A stretch of 64,000 bases of DNA, taken from contig CM066031.1 of assembly GCA_033557465.1 (NCBI GenBank), positions 1,232,599,312 through 1,232,663,311 on the forward strand, read 5' to 3'. Below the pieces are notes generated by a model. The model saw nothing but the letters and a program-made list of their open reading frames with translations. It made no database searches and was not told the DNA's origin. The number at the start of each line of letters is the position of its first letter. The stretch's first letter is position 1. Made by a program: the position numbers and the translations under genes. The DNA is from Ichthyophis bannanicus. Lineage: Eukaryota; Chordata; Amphibia; Gymnophiona; Ichthyophiidae. Shown here in pieces: positions 23,201-34,142 of this stretch.

Positions 23201-24011
23201 ACTTTTTGATGATGGTCAATTACAACCTTTTCGTACGTTACAAGATGAATTTGGCATTCCGGCCAGGCAACATTATCAATATCTGCAAGTGACACATTGG
23301 GTTCGATCCAAACTTGTTCGGCCCCAGGTTGCTCGGGCCCTGACAGAATTGGAACGTTACTGTGAGGGGTGCACTACCACTAAGGGACTCGTGGCGACCT
23401 TGTATGCCCACTTGCAGGGATCCCAATCGTGTTCTACTAGACATAGGGAACTTTGGAACTCCGACTTGAACCTCTCCTATACTGAGCAGCAGTGGGAAAG
23501 GGCGGAAACTCATTTGTGGAAGAGTGCGGTAGTGATTAATGCCCATGAAACCAATTATAAAATTCTGTACCGTTGGTACATGACCCCGGCGCGGATCGCG
23601 CGCATATATCCTGGGGCGGTGGACCTCTGCTGGCATAACTGTGGGCAACGGGGTACCCTAGGGCACATTTGGTGGGATTGCCCCCGCATTCGCGCCTTTT
23701 GGAGGGGTATACAATACCGGATGCAATTGCTTCTGGGAGTGAGTGTCCCTTGGGATCCGGGGATTTTCCTGTTTGGGGCCTCGGTGCCGGGGGCACGGGC
23801 TCTGCAGCTTGCTCTACTTCGCCATGGCCTGAATGCAGCTAGATGATCCCTTGCAGCAGCCTGGAAGCGTGCCTTGGCCCCCTCCTTTCAGGCTTGGCTG
23901 GAACGGATGTGGGATATGTATGCCATGGAACGAGGGGTAGCGGTCAGTAGGATGCGCCTGGCGCGCTTTGAGTTGGTGTGGGCACCCTTTGTCTCTCGGT
24001 ATGGTGCGTGA
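20255..24011 (+). pseudogene. LINE ORF2 (endonuclease-reverse transcriptase), decayed
   Basis: The likely start is the ATG at 20255 (MVRFISLNVKGLNS). Endonuclease blocks: LNVKGL, YLQETHL, GGDCNTHL and, after a frameshift near 20820 in a G run, HTRIDYFL and SDHAPCW in another frame. The RT follows: KTGSAPGSDGFPAEYY, SYRPISLLN, motif A (GIDAEKAFDRVDW), motif B (GTRQGCPLSP) and motif C (LFADDIILSL). A C-terminal Cys/His motif (CWHNCGQRGTLGHIWWDCP) is present. Breaks: TGA at 21640-21642 and TGA at 23844-23846 (both where CGA would fit, as from CpG decay), TAA at 22117-22119, a stop near 20977 and frameshifts near 20820 and 22195. The coding sense resumes after 23846 and runs to about 24011. Confidence 0.88.
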
Positions 24012-24360
24012 CTATGCTGGATAAGAGGGGGGGAATATGCAAACTTTAAAAGGAGCTCGCCCCCTGAGTGTGTCTTCTGCTCACCACACACCCGTGCTTG
24101 AACATTAGCAAGCCATAGTGGGGGGGATTGGGAGGTTGGGTGGGAGGGGGGTCCTGGGCTAGGGAGGTTTCAGGGGGGTGAAAGGGAGGTTGGGGGGTTA
24201 CTGTTCCCTGTTTCCTTATTTTAAAACTGCAAAAATGAAGGCATATTGTTGAATGTTGTTGTGATCTGAAGTTATGTTATTATTGTTGCATCTTCTTTGA
24301 AGATCTTTGTGGTTTATGATTCTATGTATTCTTTGGAAGCCTTTCAATAAAAAAAAAAAA

Positions 24361-24941
24361 AAAAAAAGGATATAGCATTATTAGCAAAGGTTCAGAGAAG
24401 AGCCATCAAAATGGTAAAGGGGATGGAAGGATACTCCTATGAAGAAAGGCTAAAAAGGTTGGGGCCCTTTAACCTGGAAAACAGACGGCTGAGGGGAGAT
24501 ATGATAGAAGTCTATAAATTAATGAACGGAGTGGAACGGGTAAAAGTAGAGTGACTGTTTACGTTATCAGAATATAGGAAGACTAGGGGACATGCAATGA
24601 AGCTACAGGGTAAACTATTTAAGACTAATAAAAGAAAATATTTTTTCACTCAACGTGCAATCAAACTCTGGAATTTGTTACCGGAGGATGTAGTAAAGGC
24701 TGTTAGTGTAGCTGGGTTTAAAAAAGGTTTGGACAAGTTCCTGGAGGAAAGGTCCATAAACCATTATTAAGAAGGGACCCAGGATATCAATGCTTGACCT
24801 AGTACAAGCATTGCAGAACCTGTGTCTTTTGGGGAAACTGCTAGGTACGTATGGCCTAGATTGGCCACTGTTGGAAACAGGATAATGGGCTTGATGGACC
24901 TTGGGCTGACCCAGTATGGCATATCTTATGTTCTTATGTTC
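24361..24941 (+). mobile_element. 5'-truncated CR1 LINE abutting LINE poly(A)
   Basis: Starts at aaaggatatagcattattag, directly after the poly(A) of the Tx1-type LINE, and runs to the CR1 octamer tail (atcttatgttcttatgttct). In other CR1 copies the same place reads cttaaaaaggatatag, so the CR1's own A5 run is merged with the poly(A). The frame encodes the RT C-terminus with stops (for example TGA after KVE near 24553). Confidence 0.88.
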
Positions 24942-25528
24942 TACTTGATGGAGATTGGTGTACCTCGTAACATTTTTCCTAATCCAGGTGTGCCTTGACC
25001 TTAAAAAAGTTGAGAAATTGGTCTCATCCATGCACCAACAAACAAAGCGGAGTGCAACTGAGAGTCACTCGATGTGCCTGCTCTCAGGAATGCTGTCCAT
25101 GGTTGCAGCACAATATTTTGCATAGTTGTCTCTCAGCAATGGTCGGATGAATATATTTTCCCATTCTAGCAGAGGTAATTATCAGCAATATCTTCCTCAG
25201 GTGCTTCTTAATTACAGAATCAAATTTTGCCAACAGTTTGACCTGAGCTAGTAAATTTCCCTACGTTAAGCTGCTGCTTGAACTCCTCCTCCCTGTATCC
25301 CATGAGAAGATCTCTCCATGTAGTTTTCCATAATTTCTTAAAACTGTCATTTCCTTCTGCAAATGAAAAACAGTGCAAATAAATCTCACTGGAACAGCTC
25401 TGCAGTAATTCTTTTGTCTTGCAATCATCTCCACATTGATGCCTTCAACAATTCTATGGCCACTGATTCCTGTATTCAGATTCTGCCATGCCTTCCATGT
25501 TGCATAAATGTATCACTGAATTTAAGTA
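24942..25528. other. Gene-free stretch
   Basis: No recognised repeat or coding frame. Confidence 0.5.
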
Positions 25529-25743
25529 TACAGGGTGGCCCAAAAAAGTGAGAACATCTCGTAGCATATAACTTATTTAAAAATTCAAAAAGACAGATGT
25601 AAGCGATTGACAAATTAAAAAAAAAAAGATGGCGACCGGAAATTGTTGAAATAAAGACGTTATATAGCTAAGAAAGGTAAATAAGTAAACTATTTAAGCT
25701 TTTAATTTATGAGATGTTCTCACTTTTTTTGGGCCACCCTGTA
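25529..25743. mobile_element. mariner-type MITE with TA duplication
   Basis: A 215-bp element. The ends TACAGGGTGGCCCAAAAAA (left) and its complement (right, ttttttgggccaccctgta) continue inward as gtgagaacatctc, about 32-33 bp each, differing by one A in the A-run. The element is bracketed by TA at 25527-25528 and 25744-25745, the target duplication of Tc1/mariner elements. The interior has no coding capacity. TIRs starting TACAGGGTG are frequent among mariner elements. Confidence 0.9.
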
Positions 25744-26325
25744 TATGATGCTGATAGTCCAAGGATCTATGCTTCTAACTGAGAGTTACCCTCCTAAATT
25801 GGCCTCTTGGAGAATTCACTAGGGCTGTCTCAATTTATACTCAAATTTTAATTAAACTCTTAAATTTAGAAATATAAAAAATGGATGGCAAGAGGGGTGG
25901 ATTTAAGTCAGGAAAAAAAGTTAGGCATTGATTTTCAGCATTAGACTCATAAGTATAGGCAAAGGAATGGCAGGCCTAAATTAGCAAGCATTATGCTTCA
26001 ATACATAACCGTCACAGTCAGTGTTTTTTTTTTTAATGCTGACCATTACAGTTAAATAAAAACCAGATATTTAGCACCAGTATCTGAATCCTGGCTGGCA
26101 CTAAACAGCCAGTCTTTGTGGTCAGTCAAGGCTGCTATCTGTACAGCAGCAATTTTTAGTATGACTATATGGATCTGAATAGCCTTTTAGGACAGTTTTT
26201 GCTGTCTTAAGGAACTGCCCTGCTCTGCTCCTTGACCACCCCGGCATTATTTATATTGCTGAGGCAGTCAAAGAGAATAGTTGAAACTTGGCACATGAAA
26301 GAAGATATTGTTATTTCAAATACAT
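25744..26325. other. Gene-free stretch
   Basis: AT-rich, no recognised repeat or coding frame. Confidence 0.5.
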
Positions 26326-26700
26326 TGAGCCCAATTCTGGGAAGGGGCCATCCGGGCTGCCCAGATATCCCCAACGAAGATGGAGATGTTTGGACTCGAT
26401 TCTGGTCCGCGGGAACAAAACATTCCCATGAGAGCCAGAATCAGGCTTGAGGATGGTCCAGAATGCCCCTTCTGCCTTCAGGGACATCCTCTCCGCAGGT
26501 GCCCCAGACATCCACAGCTCCAGCCCCCCAAATCCCCACTGCCCGACCCACAGCTGGCCTCATGTGGTCTGGATCAGGCAGCAGGGATCCTCTCGCACCC
26601 GGCCATGGCCCCAGGGGTGGCTCACCTGCCCCGATCCTTCCGATTGTACTGCTTTAGACCACCTCTGATGTGGTATAAGCAGTAAGTCCCAACAGACTCG
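26326..26700 (+). repeat. Unclassified GC-richer repeat, copy 1
   Basis: gagcccaattctgggaaggg followed by gccatccgggc recurs as gagcccaattcagagagggg with acatctgggc at 36411. The two share the phrases gaccagcgg/gtccgcggg and cagaatc. The frames here (Pro-rich) do not look coding. The family is unknown to me. Confidence 0.4.
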
Positions 26701-26786
26701 GCAGCAGATACAGGACCGTGACCTGAATCAACCCTTTACATGCTGCCTGGCTGGCCTGCCCCCGCTCAGTCTTGATCCTGTCCTAA

Positions 26787-28437
26787 GAACATAAGAACAT
26801 AAGAAATGCCATACTGGGTCAGACCGAGGTCCATCAAGCCCAGTATCCTGTTTCCAACAGTGGCCAATCTAGGTCATACGTACCTAGCAGTTTCCCCAAA
26901 AGACACAGGTTCTGCAGTGCTTGTACTAGGTCAAGCATTGATATCCTGGGTCCCTTTTTAATAGCGGTTTATGGACCTTTCCTCCAGGAACTTGTCCAAA
27001 CCTTTTTTAAACCCAGCTATACTAACAGCCCTTACTACATCCTCCGGTAACAGATTCCAGAGTTTGATTACACGTTGAGTGAAGAAATATTTTCTCTTAT
27101 TTGTCTTAAATAGTTTACCCCGTAGCTTCATTACATGTCCCCTAGTCCTTCTATATTCTGATAGCGTAAACAATTGATCCACGTTTATCCGTTCCACTCC
27201 ATTCATTAATTTATAGACCTCTATCATATCTCCCCTCAGCCGTCTCTTTTCCAGGTTAAAGAGCCCTAACCTTTTTAGCCTCTCTTCATAGGAGTAGCCT
27301 TCCATCCCCTTCACCAATTTGGTGGCTCTTCTCTGTACTTTTTCTAATAACTCTATGTCCTTTTTAAGATACGGTGACCAGAATTGCACACAATATTCAA
27401 GGTGCGGTCGTACCATGGAGCGATACAGAGGCATTATAATATCCTTTGTTTTATTCTCCATCCCTTTCCTTATGATACCTAGCATTCTATTTGCTTTCTT
27501 GGCCGTCGCTGCACACTGGGCGGAGGGTTTTAACATGTTATCCACGATGACTCCTAAATCTTTTTCCTGGGTGGTGGTTTCTAATGTGGAGCCTTGCATC
27601 GTGTAACTATAGTGTGGGTTGTTCTTTCCTAGGTGCATAACTTTGCACTTGTCCACATTAAATTTCATCTGCCATTTGGATGCCCAGTCTTCCAATTTAT
27701 CCAGATCCTCCTGCAGTTTTCCACAATCCTCTTGGGTTTTAACAACTTTAAACAGTTTTGTGTCATCTGCAAATTTGATAACCTCACTAGTTATTCCCTT
27801 TTCCAGGTCATTTATGAATATGTCAAAAAGTAGCGGACCCAGTACAGATCCCTGGGGTACTCCACTATTCACCTTTTTCCATTGGGAATATTGGCCATTT
27901 AGCCCTACCCTCTGCTTTCTATCTTTTAACCAGTTCCCGATCCACAATAGTACACTGCCTCCTATCCCATGACTTTTTAGCTTTGCCAAAAGTCTCTGAT
28001 GGGGGACCTTGTCAAAAGCTTTCTGAAAGTCCAGATACACTATATCAACCGACTCACCTTTGTCTACCTGTTTATGCACACCTTCAAAAAAACAGATCAG
28101 ATTAGTAAGACAAGATCTTCCTTGTCTAAAGCCATGTTTGCTGTCTCCCATTAGGCCATGACTATCTACATGCTGTGTAATTTTGTTCTTTATGATGGTT
28201 TCTACCATTTTCCCTGGTACTGACGTCAGGCTCACCGGTCTGTAATTTCCCGGGTCACCCCTGGAACCCTTTTTAAAAATTGGTGTTATGTTGGCGACCC
28301 TCCAATCTTCAGGTATTACAGATGATTTTAATGAAAGTTCACAGATTACCAATAGCAGGTCTGCAATCTCATATTTCAGTTCTTTCAACACTCTGGGATG
28401 TATACCATCCGGTCCAGGTGATTTGCTACTATTCAGT
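26787..28437 (-). mobile_element. Longest CR1 LINE copy (5'-truncated, RT frame open)
   Basis: About 1.65 kb on the minus strand, ending in a tail seen on the plus strand as ctaagaacataagaacataa. The open frame (28437-26958, about 490 residues of CR1 origin) starts at [18 protein letters not shown] and keeps [10 protein letters not shown], motif A ([13 protein letters not shown]), motif B ([13 protein letters not shown]), motif C ([10 protein letters not shown]), the thumb and the C-terminal [24 protein letters not shown] block. The CR1 endonuclease and ORF1 are absent. The first 40 or so residues of the open frame upstream come from a neighbouring repeat and are not CR1. CR1 belongs to the Jockey superfamily of target-primed retrotransposons. 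It is the youngest-looking CR1 here. Confidence 0.92.
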
Positions 28438-28583
28438 AGCCAGATCTCACTGCCAGATCTCCCCGTCCTAATGCACAGGACGTATAGGGAGAGCCGGTGG
28501 GGGAATAGGGTACAGGCGGCTTGTGGAGCTGCAGGTCCCGGCAGGACGTGCAGCCCCATAATCCGCCTTTCAGAATGACCTCC
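28438..28583 (-). repeat. Unclassified repeat, copy 2, with TCAGAATGACC end
   Basis: The complement of about 28480-28562 matches 13331-13420 (ggctgcac, ccacaagcc, ctattccccc). Its outer end, TCAGAATGACCTCC at 28570-28583, is also the end motif seen at 53392, 56892 and 35900, suggesting a terminal inverted repeat of a non-autonomous Harbinger-like element whose other end is lost or displaced. Confidence 0.45.
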
Positions 28584-28689
28584 ATTGTGTCCACCTGGCT
28601 ACATGCATGAACATCAGCCATGTGAAGGAAAACAGGGTGAAGGAGTACTAGTTTAATGAGGACAGATCTATTAGGATATCATATCATAT

Positions 28690-29100
28690 CGTTCAACAGT
28701 TTAGTATGGGGTGTGAGGCAATAATTTTTGCCATGATCAGACCTTGACTATTCTTAGTATATTGCTCTCTGCATGATGATTCAGTAGACCCATTGGTTTT
28801 AACTGAATGGGTGGCATCAGCTTTACTGCAAGTAGAATTTCTAGTAGTGGTTGGTGATTTTAACCTTTCTTTGGAAGATTCAAAATTAAACTTAGTAGAT
28901 TTGTTTTAATCTACCTTATTGGAGCTAGAAATGTATCCAGTAGAGAACTTTGGGACTCATGAGGTGAGCCATAAACTGGATGGGCCATACATTGGACTAC
29001 CTCTTATCTATAAGTCCTAGACACATATGGACGTGTATTGGGTGAAATGGTACCTTGATCCAATCGCATGTTATCATTTTTCCTAACAGGCCATAGGTTT
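28690..29100 (+). pseudogene. L2-type LINE endonuclease fragment
   Basis: Reading through stops, the plus strand gives LVVVGDFNLSLEDS at about 28840, then NLVDLF, LLELEMYPVENFGTHEVSHKLD and a hydrophobic LPLIY. GDFN, followed by T-H and H-x-L-D, is the order of conserved blocks in APE-type endonucleases of L2 and related LINEs. Motifs upstream (Q-E-T) and downstream (SDH as ITHFP-type) are not clear. It is an old fragment with several stops. No RT follows. Confidence 0.5.
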
Positions 29101-30279
29101 TCTTGTCAGAATAGGATGACGGTGATTCACACATTTTGCCCTCAAATAGATCGATGTGAATTTAGGAAGAGTGAAGAGAAGGGAAGTTGATTTCGACTGG
29201 TTACCAGTTAAATGGAGAGCACAGTTTAAAAACATGATTATAATTCACAATAATAGTTTTTTTGTCCCACCAGCTAGCTCATAGGGTGGCTGCCCAAGAA
29301 GTTGTTATGATTACTCTTCATGCAGTTTCTCTCATGATGGGGTAAACCTGGTTTAATTAATATTCAGATTGTCTTATCATAGCTCAGGCCTAGGTTAGAA
29401 AACCACCCCAAGCCCTTATAGACAGCACTCTCTTACAGACAAAGACATAAAATGTTTGTTTAGTTGACTTACACCTCTTATTATAAAACATTGGGGAACA
29501 TAGGAAGACTGACTTTGCTGCCTGTCTATCCCCAAAAAGCTGTAGGAAGGCTTGGTTCCCGCTGCACCCAAAAAGCACAAGCAAAGTACTCATGTGGATT
29601 TTAAGATGACTGACTGAGGGATGTTTTTCTGTAGCTCCTTGGCATAGGAAGCGATTCAGGTCTTCTTGCCACTTCTTGAGGTTAGACAAGCAGGCCCATT
29701 AGGCTTTTCTGGCCCAATATTGTATACCAAGAATTTTTAATTAAATAAACAAAGATGTTTCTCTATGAAAATGTGCTTGTAGACCTGTGGGTACAAGGTA
29801 CTTATGGTACTGCAAGTTCTTCCTGTAGACTGAAAATTAGCCTGAAAGGGGTTTGCTGTAATCTACCAATGGCTGCCATCTTGGATGACTTGAGTGTATC
29901 AGGATTCAGGAGTGTTTGGGAAAACTAGTTTCTATTAGTATTTGGATTGTCTTTTCAAAGTTCACTTGGCATTAAAAGTGCATTAACTGCATATTTTTAC
30001 CTTTTGTTTACTTTTTGGTGTCTCTGTTCTTCCATTTTTTATTTTTCATTTCATCACTTTCTTCTTTCTTTGCTTTCTGGTTATAGATGAGTGTAGAAGC
30101 ACACAAAGAATTTTGAGCTACAGGTGTGAGTATCTTCTTGTCTTTTTGACTCAGAGTGAATGCTCTTGAATATGTTACTCATCCCTACTGGAGACTTAAC
30201 ATAATGACCAATGCTAAAACGGAAGGATTAAAAATGCTAAAAAGTTTTTTTTTCTTTGTTGCTTTTCCATGAACTCCTA
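29101..30279. other. Gene-free stretch
   Basis: No recognised repeat or coding frame. AT-rich, with short T runs. Confidence 0.5.
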
Positions 30280-31565
30280 GGGGCATGTCTACTAAACCTA
30301 GCTGCTAATGTGATGCATTAGCAACCACAACTGCATGGTAAGGAGAAAACATCCACGGTATTTGCCCACAGGGCAGATACCACAGGAAAGGTCCTGCAGT
30401 GCCTGCCTAAGAGGTACCACGGATTCCCGTGGTAATTTCATGGTGAAGGATGGTAGCGATTGGTTGCAGAGCTGTCAGCAGCTCTGTGCCACAATCACTG
30501 TCATGCCCCCCCCCCAACTGCTGTGATCAGGCTTGCCTCCCCCCAGTATTATTGGTGCTGTGGTGCTGCGCTTTGTGGCACTGACAATCTAAAAAGTTAA
30601 GTTCTGTGCCCCCCCTTTAGCATCAGTTCCCCCTGGATAGCTCCTGATCCCCATTGAGAGCTGCCCAGGGAGGATCAGTGCAACCCCGATGTATAAAATG
30701 TCCTAGCTAGCCAATTGGCTAAGCCCCTTCCCTCTCCCCTGATGTCCTCCCCTCTCACCTTCCCTTACAAAAATGTAAATCCTGGCTAGACAGAAGGGGA
30801 TAGATAGGGGGAAAAGTATAGAGAAGATAGGGACATCTCCTGCCTTTCTCATAGACCTAATCAAAGATGGCCATGATCTCAAGATCCTGCCCCCTAGTGA
30901 GAGGCTAGAGGGCAGAACCTCATGATGATGGCCATTTTGATTTAGCTGTTGGATGACGCAGGATCCTATAGGATCACTCCTGCCCCGTTTTTACCCTAGA
31001 CCACCATGGATTAGATTAGTGCTGGATGGGGAGGGGCAGGGGGGCCTTGGCCTCCCCTTGCTGGCTGGCTAGCAAGGATTTATGTTTTTGTAAGGGAAAG
31101 TGGGAGGGGGAGGGTGGGGGTACCCTCACCTTTTTAAATCTGCATCATGGGGGGAGGGAGGGAGGGAGCTTAGCTAACTGGCTAGCCATGACATTTTATA
31201 CATTGGAGGTTGCACTGACCCACTCTGGGCAGTTCTCTATGGGAATCGAGAGGTGTCCAGGGGGGATTGGTACTTAAAGGGGGCACACATTTTACTTTTG
31301 TATATTGTCATGCCACGGAGTACAACACTGTTGCACTGATAATATTGGTGGGGGGGGGGGGGGGAGATGCAGTGACTGGCAATCATTGCCACTCTCACTC
31401 CCCAACCCGATCCCACTTCTAGGAAGCTGCACTGTGGGAAAATCAGATACCATGGGGAATTGCCTGTGATATCTGATTTTTTCACGGGTTAGCTGCTACT
31501 GCGGGGCATTAATCCCTGTGTTAGTTCCAACGGTAGCAGCTAACACACTTTAATAGACATGTCCC
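30280..31565. mobile_element. Non-autonomous DNA transposon, about 1.29 kb
   Basis: The left end GGGGCATGTCTACTAAA (30280-30296) pairs with the complement of tttaatagacatgtccct (31549-31566), and similarity continues inward: tagctgcta follows in both arms (ctagctgctaatg at left, complement of cggtagcagcta at right). The interior has G runs (one G15 run near 31350) and no coding frame of quality. A clear target duplication was not found. Confidence 0.7.
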
Positions 31566-31689
31566 TTAATCTCTTCCTTTCTCTTTCTCTTTTTCTTCTT
31601 GTTCATTTTTCTTCCTGCTGATCTCTTCTTTCCTCTCTCTTTGCATGTACTTGCACTTTCTTCTCATTCATTCTCTGCCATCTTCTCTC

Positions 31690-32430
31690 AGGGCTCGGGC
31701 AAGGTTCTTGGGTGTCCAAGGCGAACCTTCAGCCTTATGTGCCCCCTTCCTTCCCCCAAGATTTTGATAAACTCAACAATCATGATCACCTAAACACCAT
31801 CCATCCCACAACAATCCTGTTAAAATGCATAATTAGACATCATGGACTCAAAAATCAACGCGGCAGCTAATGCTTCTAAAGCGAGTGGCCATCACTGTTG
31901 AATCATAACCCCAGATATTCAATGCTGGGGCCATATCCGGCCACTGGCATTAAATATCTGAGTCCGCTGCATGGCATGGAAGCTAACTGCGCAATGGTGA
32001 TATTGGGCCGCTGTCTGGTTAGCAAGGAGTGCCAACTCCGCTCTGCCTCAGAACTCCCACTACCCACCCCAATGTTACATACTTAGCATCAGGGTGTGTA
32101 GTGGCAGAACCCATGGAGATTCAGCAGCACCAACCATGCTAATGCCGCTGAATATCCCTCTAAGTGGCATTTACATAGTTTATATGTTTGTAAACCATGT
32201 AAATGCCTTTGAATATCAGGCCCTATATGTATAAATATTAACATTTGCTTTGTATGTACAGTATGTGTGTGTCACTCTCCCTGCAGGTAAAAGGATGTGC
32301 TAATGGATTTTTGAGTTTGTGGGACTGTCGGGATCTATTGCTTTGCTTTGACTGCTGCTGCTCTTTGCACCCCCAGAAGTTTCTTTCCTAGGCAGCTGCC
32401 TAGTCTTGCCTAATGGTTGGGCTGTCCCAG
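31690..32430. repeat. Possible hAT-like element or fragment pair
   Basis: The left side has cagggctcgggcaaggttct and ccaaggcgaacc; the right side has ctaggcagctgcctagtctt, cctaatggttgggctgtccc. The two are roughly complementary in the outer 15-20 bases and share the aggc/gcctaatgg wording of the repeat at 1156. It also encloses one copy of the ATATTCA-type repeat at 31905. Borders and class are uncertain. Confidence 0.3.
31905..32224 (+). repeat. Repeat family with GAATATCAGGCCC ends, copy 1
   Basis: Contains ccccagatattcaatgctgg, gccgctgtctggttagcaa and ends tttgaatatcaggccc. It matches 60664-61142 over most of its length (gtttgtaaaccatgtaaatg near the right end). Confidence 0.65.
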
Positions 32431-32684
32431 TCTTCTTCATACTCTCCCCTACCTACTCTTCCAACCTTCTTTATTACCGTTGTTTCTTCTCCCACCACTA
32501 TTACTCTTAACATCCCTATATTCCTTTCCCTGCTCAAGAATTAAAGGAAGCATTAGATATGCACAAACAATCCCTAGTTGCGTAGAAATGAGGGGAAAGC
32601 TGGAAATAACCGGGACCTGCGGAATTGTTCCAGGAATGAAACTGGGCCAACTGGGCCTAAAGAATCTGTTTTCTGTCATTATAT

Positions 32685-33025
32685 TCTATTGGGTCCATAT
32701 TGAGCCATGGTGGACAATGTTTTTTTCAAAGCCAGCCACCGCAGCTAAAATTATTTTGGATATTCTAGATACTGGCCAACACCGAATATCTGAATACTAT
32801 GGCAGCGCTGTCACTATCCATATAGTGGCAATATTTGAAACTGCTAGCCAGATAGCCCCAGGAAAGATTTTTTTTCAAGTTATCCAGACAGTGGTGCTGA
32901 ATATTGCCATTATACTGATAATCACCAGCTCCCCATAGCCCTCGCACTATCTAGTTAGTGCCGAGGGGGTTTGTGAGGATATTCAGAGGCATTAGCTGTG
33001 TAGTGTCGTTGAGTATCAGGCCCTA
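32685..33025 (+). repeat. Repeat family with GAATATCAGGCCC ends, copy 2
   Basis: Left part tgggtccatattgagcc, interior ggccaacaccgaatatctga, right end gagtatcaggccc at 33012-33024. Diverged from copy 1. A 173-residue frame overlaps it but is hydrophobic low-complexity and not a protein I can support. Confidence 0.5.
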
Positions 33026-33844
33026 TGTTTCTCTGTTAGGTGACTTTCCTCTCCTTCAGGTATGTCTTACTGAGGGAAGATCTGCATTTTACCGTCATCT
33101 TTAGCTCCCGTGGGTCCTTTCTGAGCCTGTGACCACTGAGGCACTGTACTAGCAGTCTGGTTGCCTAGCAATGGGTCCCTGGTTCTTTGCCTCTTCGCAC
33201 GTCACAATTTTCTTGGTGTTGTGTTCCTTTGAGCTCCTCTTTTTCCACCTCCATGGTGTCGTAGCTGTCAATTAATTTCAAGTCATAAGTGGAATACTGA
33301 ACCTGTTCAGTTTATTTTATTTTTAATCACCAACATCTAAGAGATATTCCTGTCTGCTACAGCATTTTTAGAACAGTTCGTTTCATTCCAACTCTCCAGG
33401 ACTGCAAATAGGTCAGTTTTTCAGGCCATCCCTAATGAATATGCAGGACAGGTTTGCAAACAATATAGGCAGTATGCTTGCAAATCTATCTTATGCATAT
33501 TCATCAAGGGTATCCTGAAAACCTGACTTCTTTGTGGTTCCCAAGGAGCACCAGTGACTATCACTGGTTTGATGGATGCCTTTTGTGAATTCTGCTGCTT
33601 TACAGGGGCATTTAATTGTCAATTTTTTACAGCAATTTAGGGCAAATGAAAACATAAAAAATGGTTATGGATAATATGTCATAGATTGCTACAATGAAGC
33701 AAAATCTATAAATGAAATCTAGCATCTAAAGTGGAATGTTGAAAAGAGAGTGAAACTTAGTATTTGGAATATTTTCTGGTAAAATTCATTTTACATGGGT
33801 GCCACTCTGTCAACAATGAGCTGCCTGAAGACTGAATACAGTTT

Positions 33845-33912
33845 AGGACAAGAATCCAGAGGGTCGCCATGAGTCGACACTGACTCAATGGCACTTAAAA
33901 ACAACAACAAAA
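33845..33912 (+). mobile_element. RTE-like LINE/SINE 3' end
   Basis: gggtcgccatgagtcgacac, tgactcaatggcacttaa, then an acaacaacaa tail. This wording (GTCG-CCATGAGTCG, GACTC-A-TGGCA, CAA repeats) is the usual 3' end of RTE-type LINEs and of SINEs mobilised by them. Only the end is present. Confidence 0.6.
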
Positions 33913-34142
33913 TAGCTGATACCAGTTCAGCAAAAGGTAGCCTTATTAAAGTTGATAGTTGTAATTACCATCGCAATCATATAGATTCCAGAAAGCAATA
34001 TGAATATGACAATGCGTTTTGTGCCAAGTGAGACACCAAGGCAGTGTACAGAATCAACATACAGCAATGATTATCTTTAACAAAAACCAAAGAGAAAACA
34101 ACATGCAGTATAGGCACATAAATGCAACTGCGGAAAGCTGTA
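33913..34142. other. Gene-free stretch
   Basis: Nothing recognised. Confidence 0.5.

Larger units (their letters stand above)
17935..24357 (+). mobile_element. Near full-length Tx1/L1-type LINE, plus strand
   Basis: About 6.4 kb. A GC- and CpG-rich 5' UTR starts around 17935 (gtaagcggtcccc), ORF1 is at 18702, a G-rich spacer at about 19800-20230, ORF2 from about 20255, a G-rich 3' UTR, and a run of A after tttcaat at 24346. The 5' border is judged from the base-composition change and the start of CpG-rich sequence: no target-site duplication was found, because the poly(A) meets a CR1 copy instead of the target. ORF1 and ORF2 resemble but are not closely similar to those of the minus-strand LINE, so these are two different Tx1-type families. 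Confidence 0.85.

Noticed and set aside
17935..24941. The plus-strand LINE inserted into a pre-existing CR1
   Set aside because: The CR1 part that should lie just left of 17935 is absent, so a CR1 fragment joined to the poly(A) tail fits better.
26958..28559. A 533-codon open frame as a single intact gene
   Set aside because: Only the part from about 28437 is CR1 reverse transcriptase. The first 40 or so residues come from a neighbouring unclassified repeat that happens to be in frame, and the CR1 ORF1 and endonuclease are missing.
32417..32938. A 173-residue hydrophobic frame as a membrane protein
   Set aside because: It overlaps a copy of a dispersed repeat, starts in low-complexity Leu/Pro/Ser text and shows no family motif.
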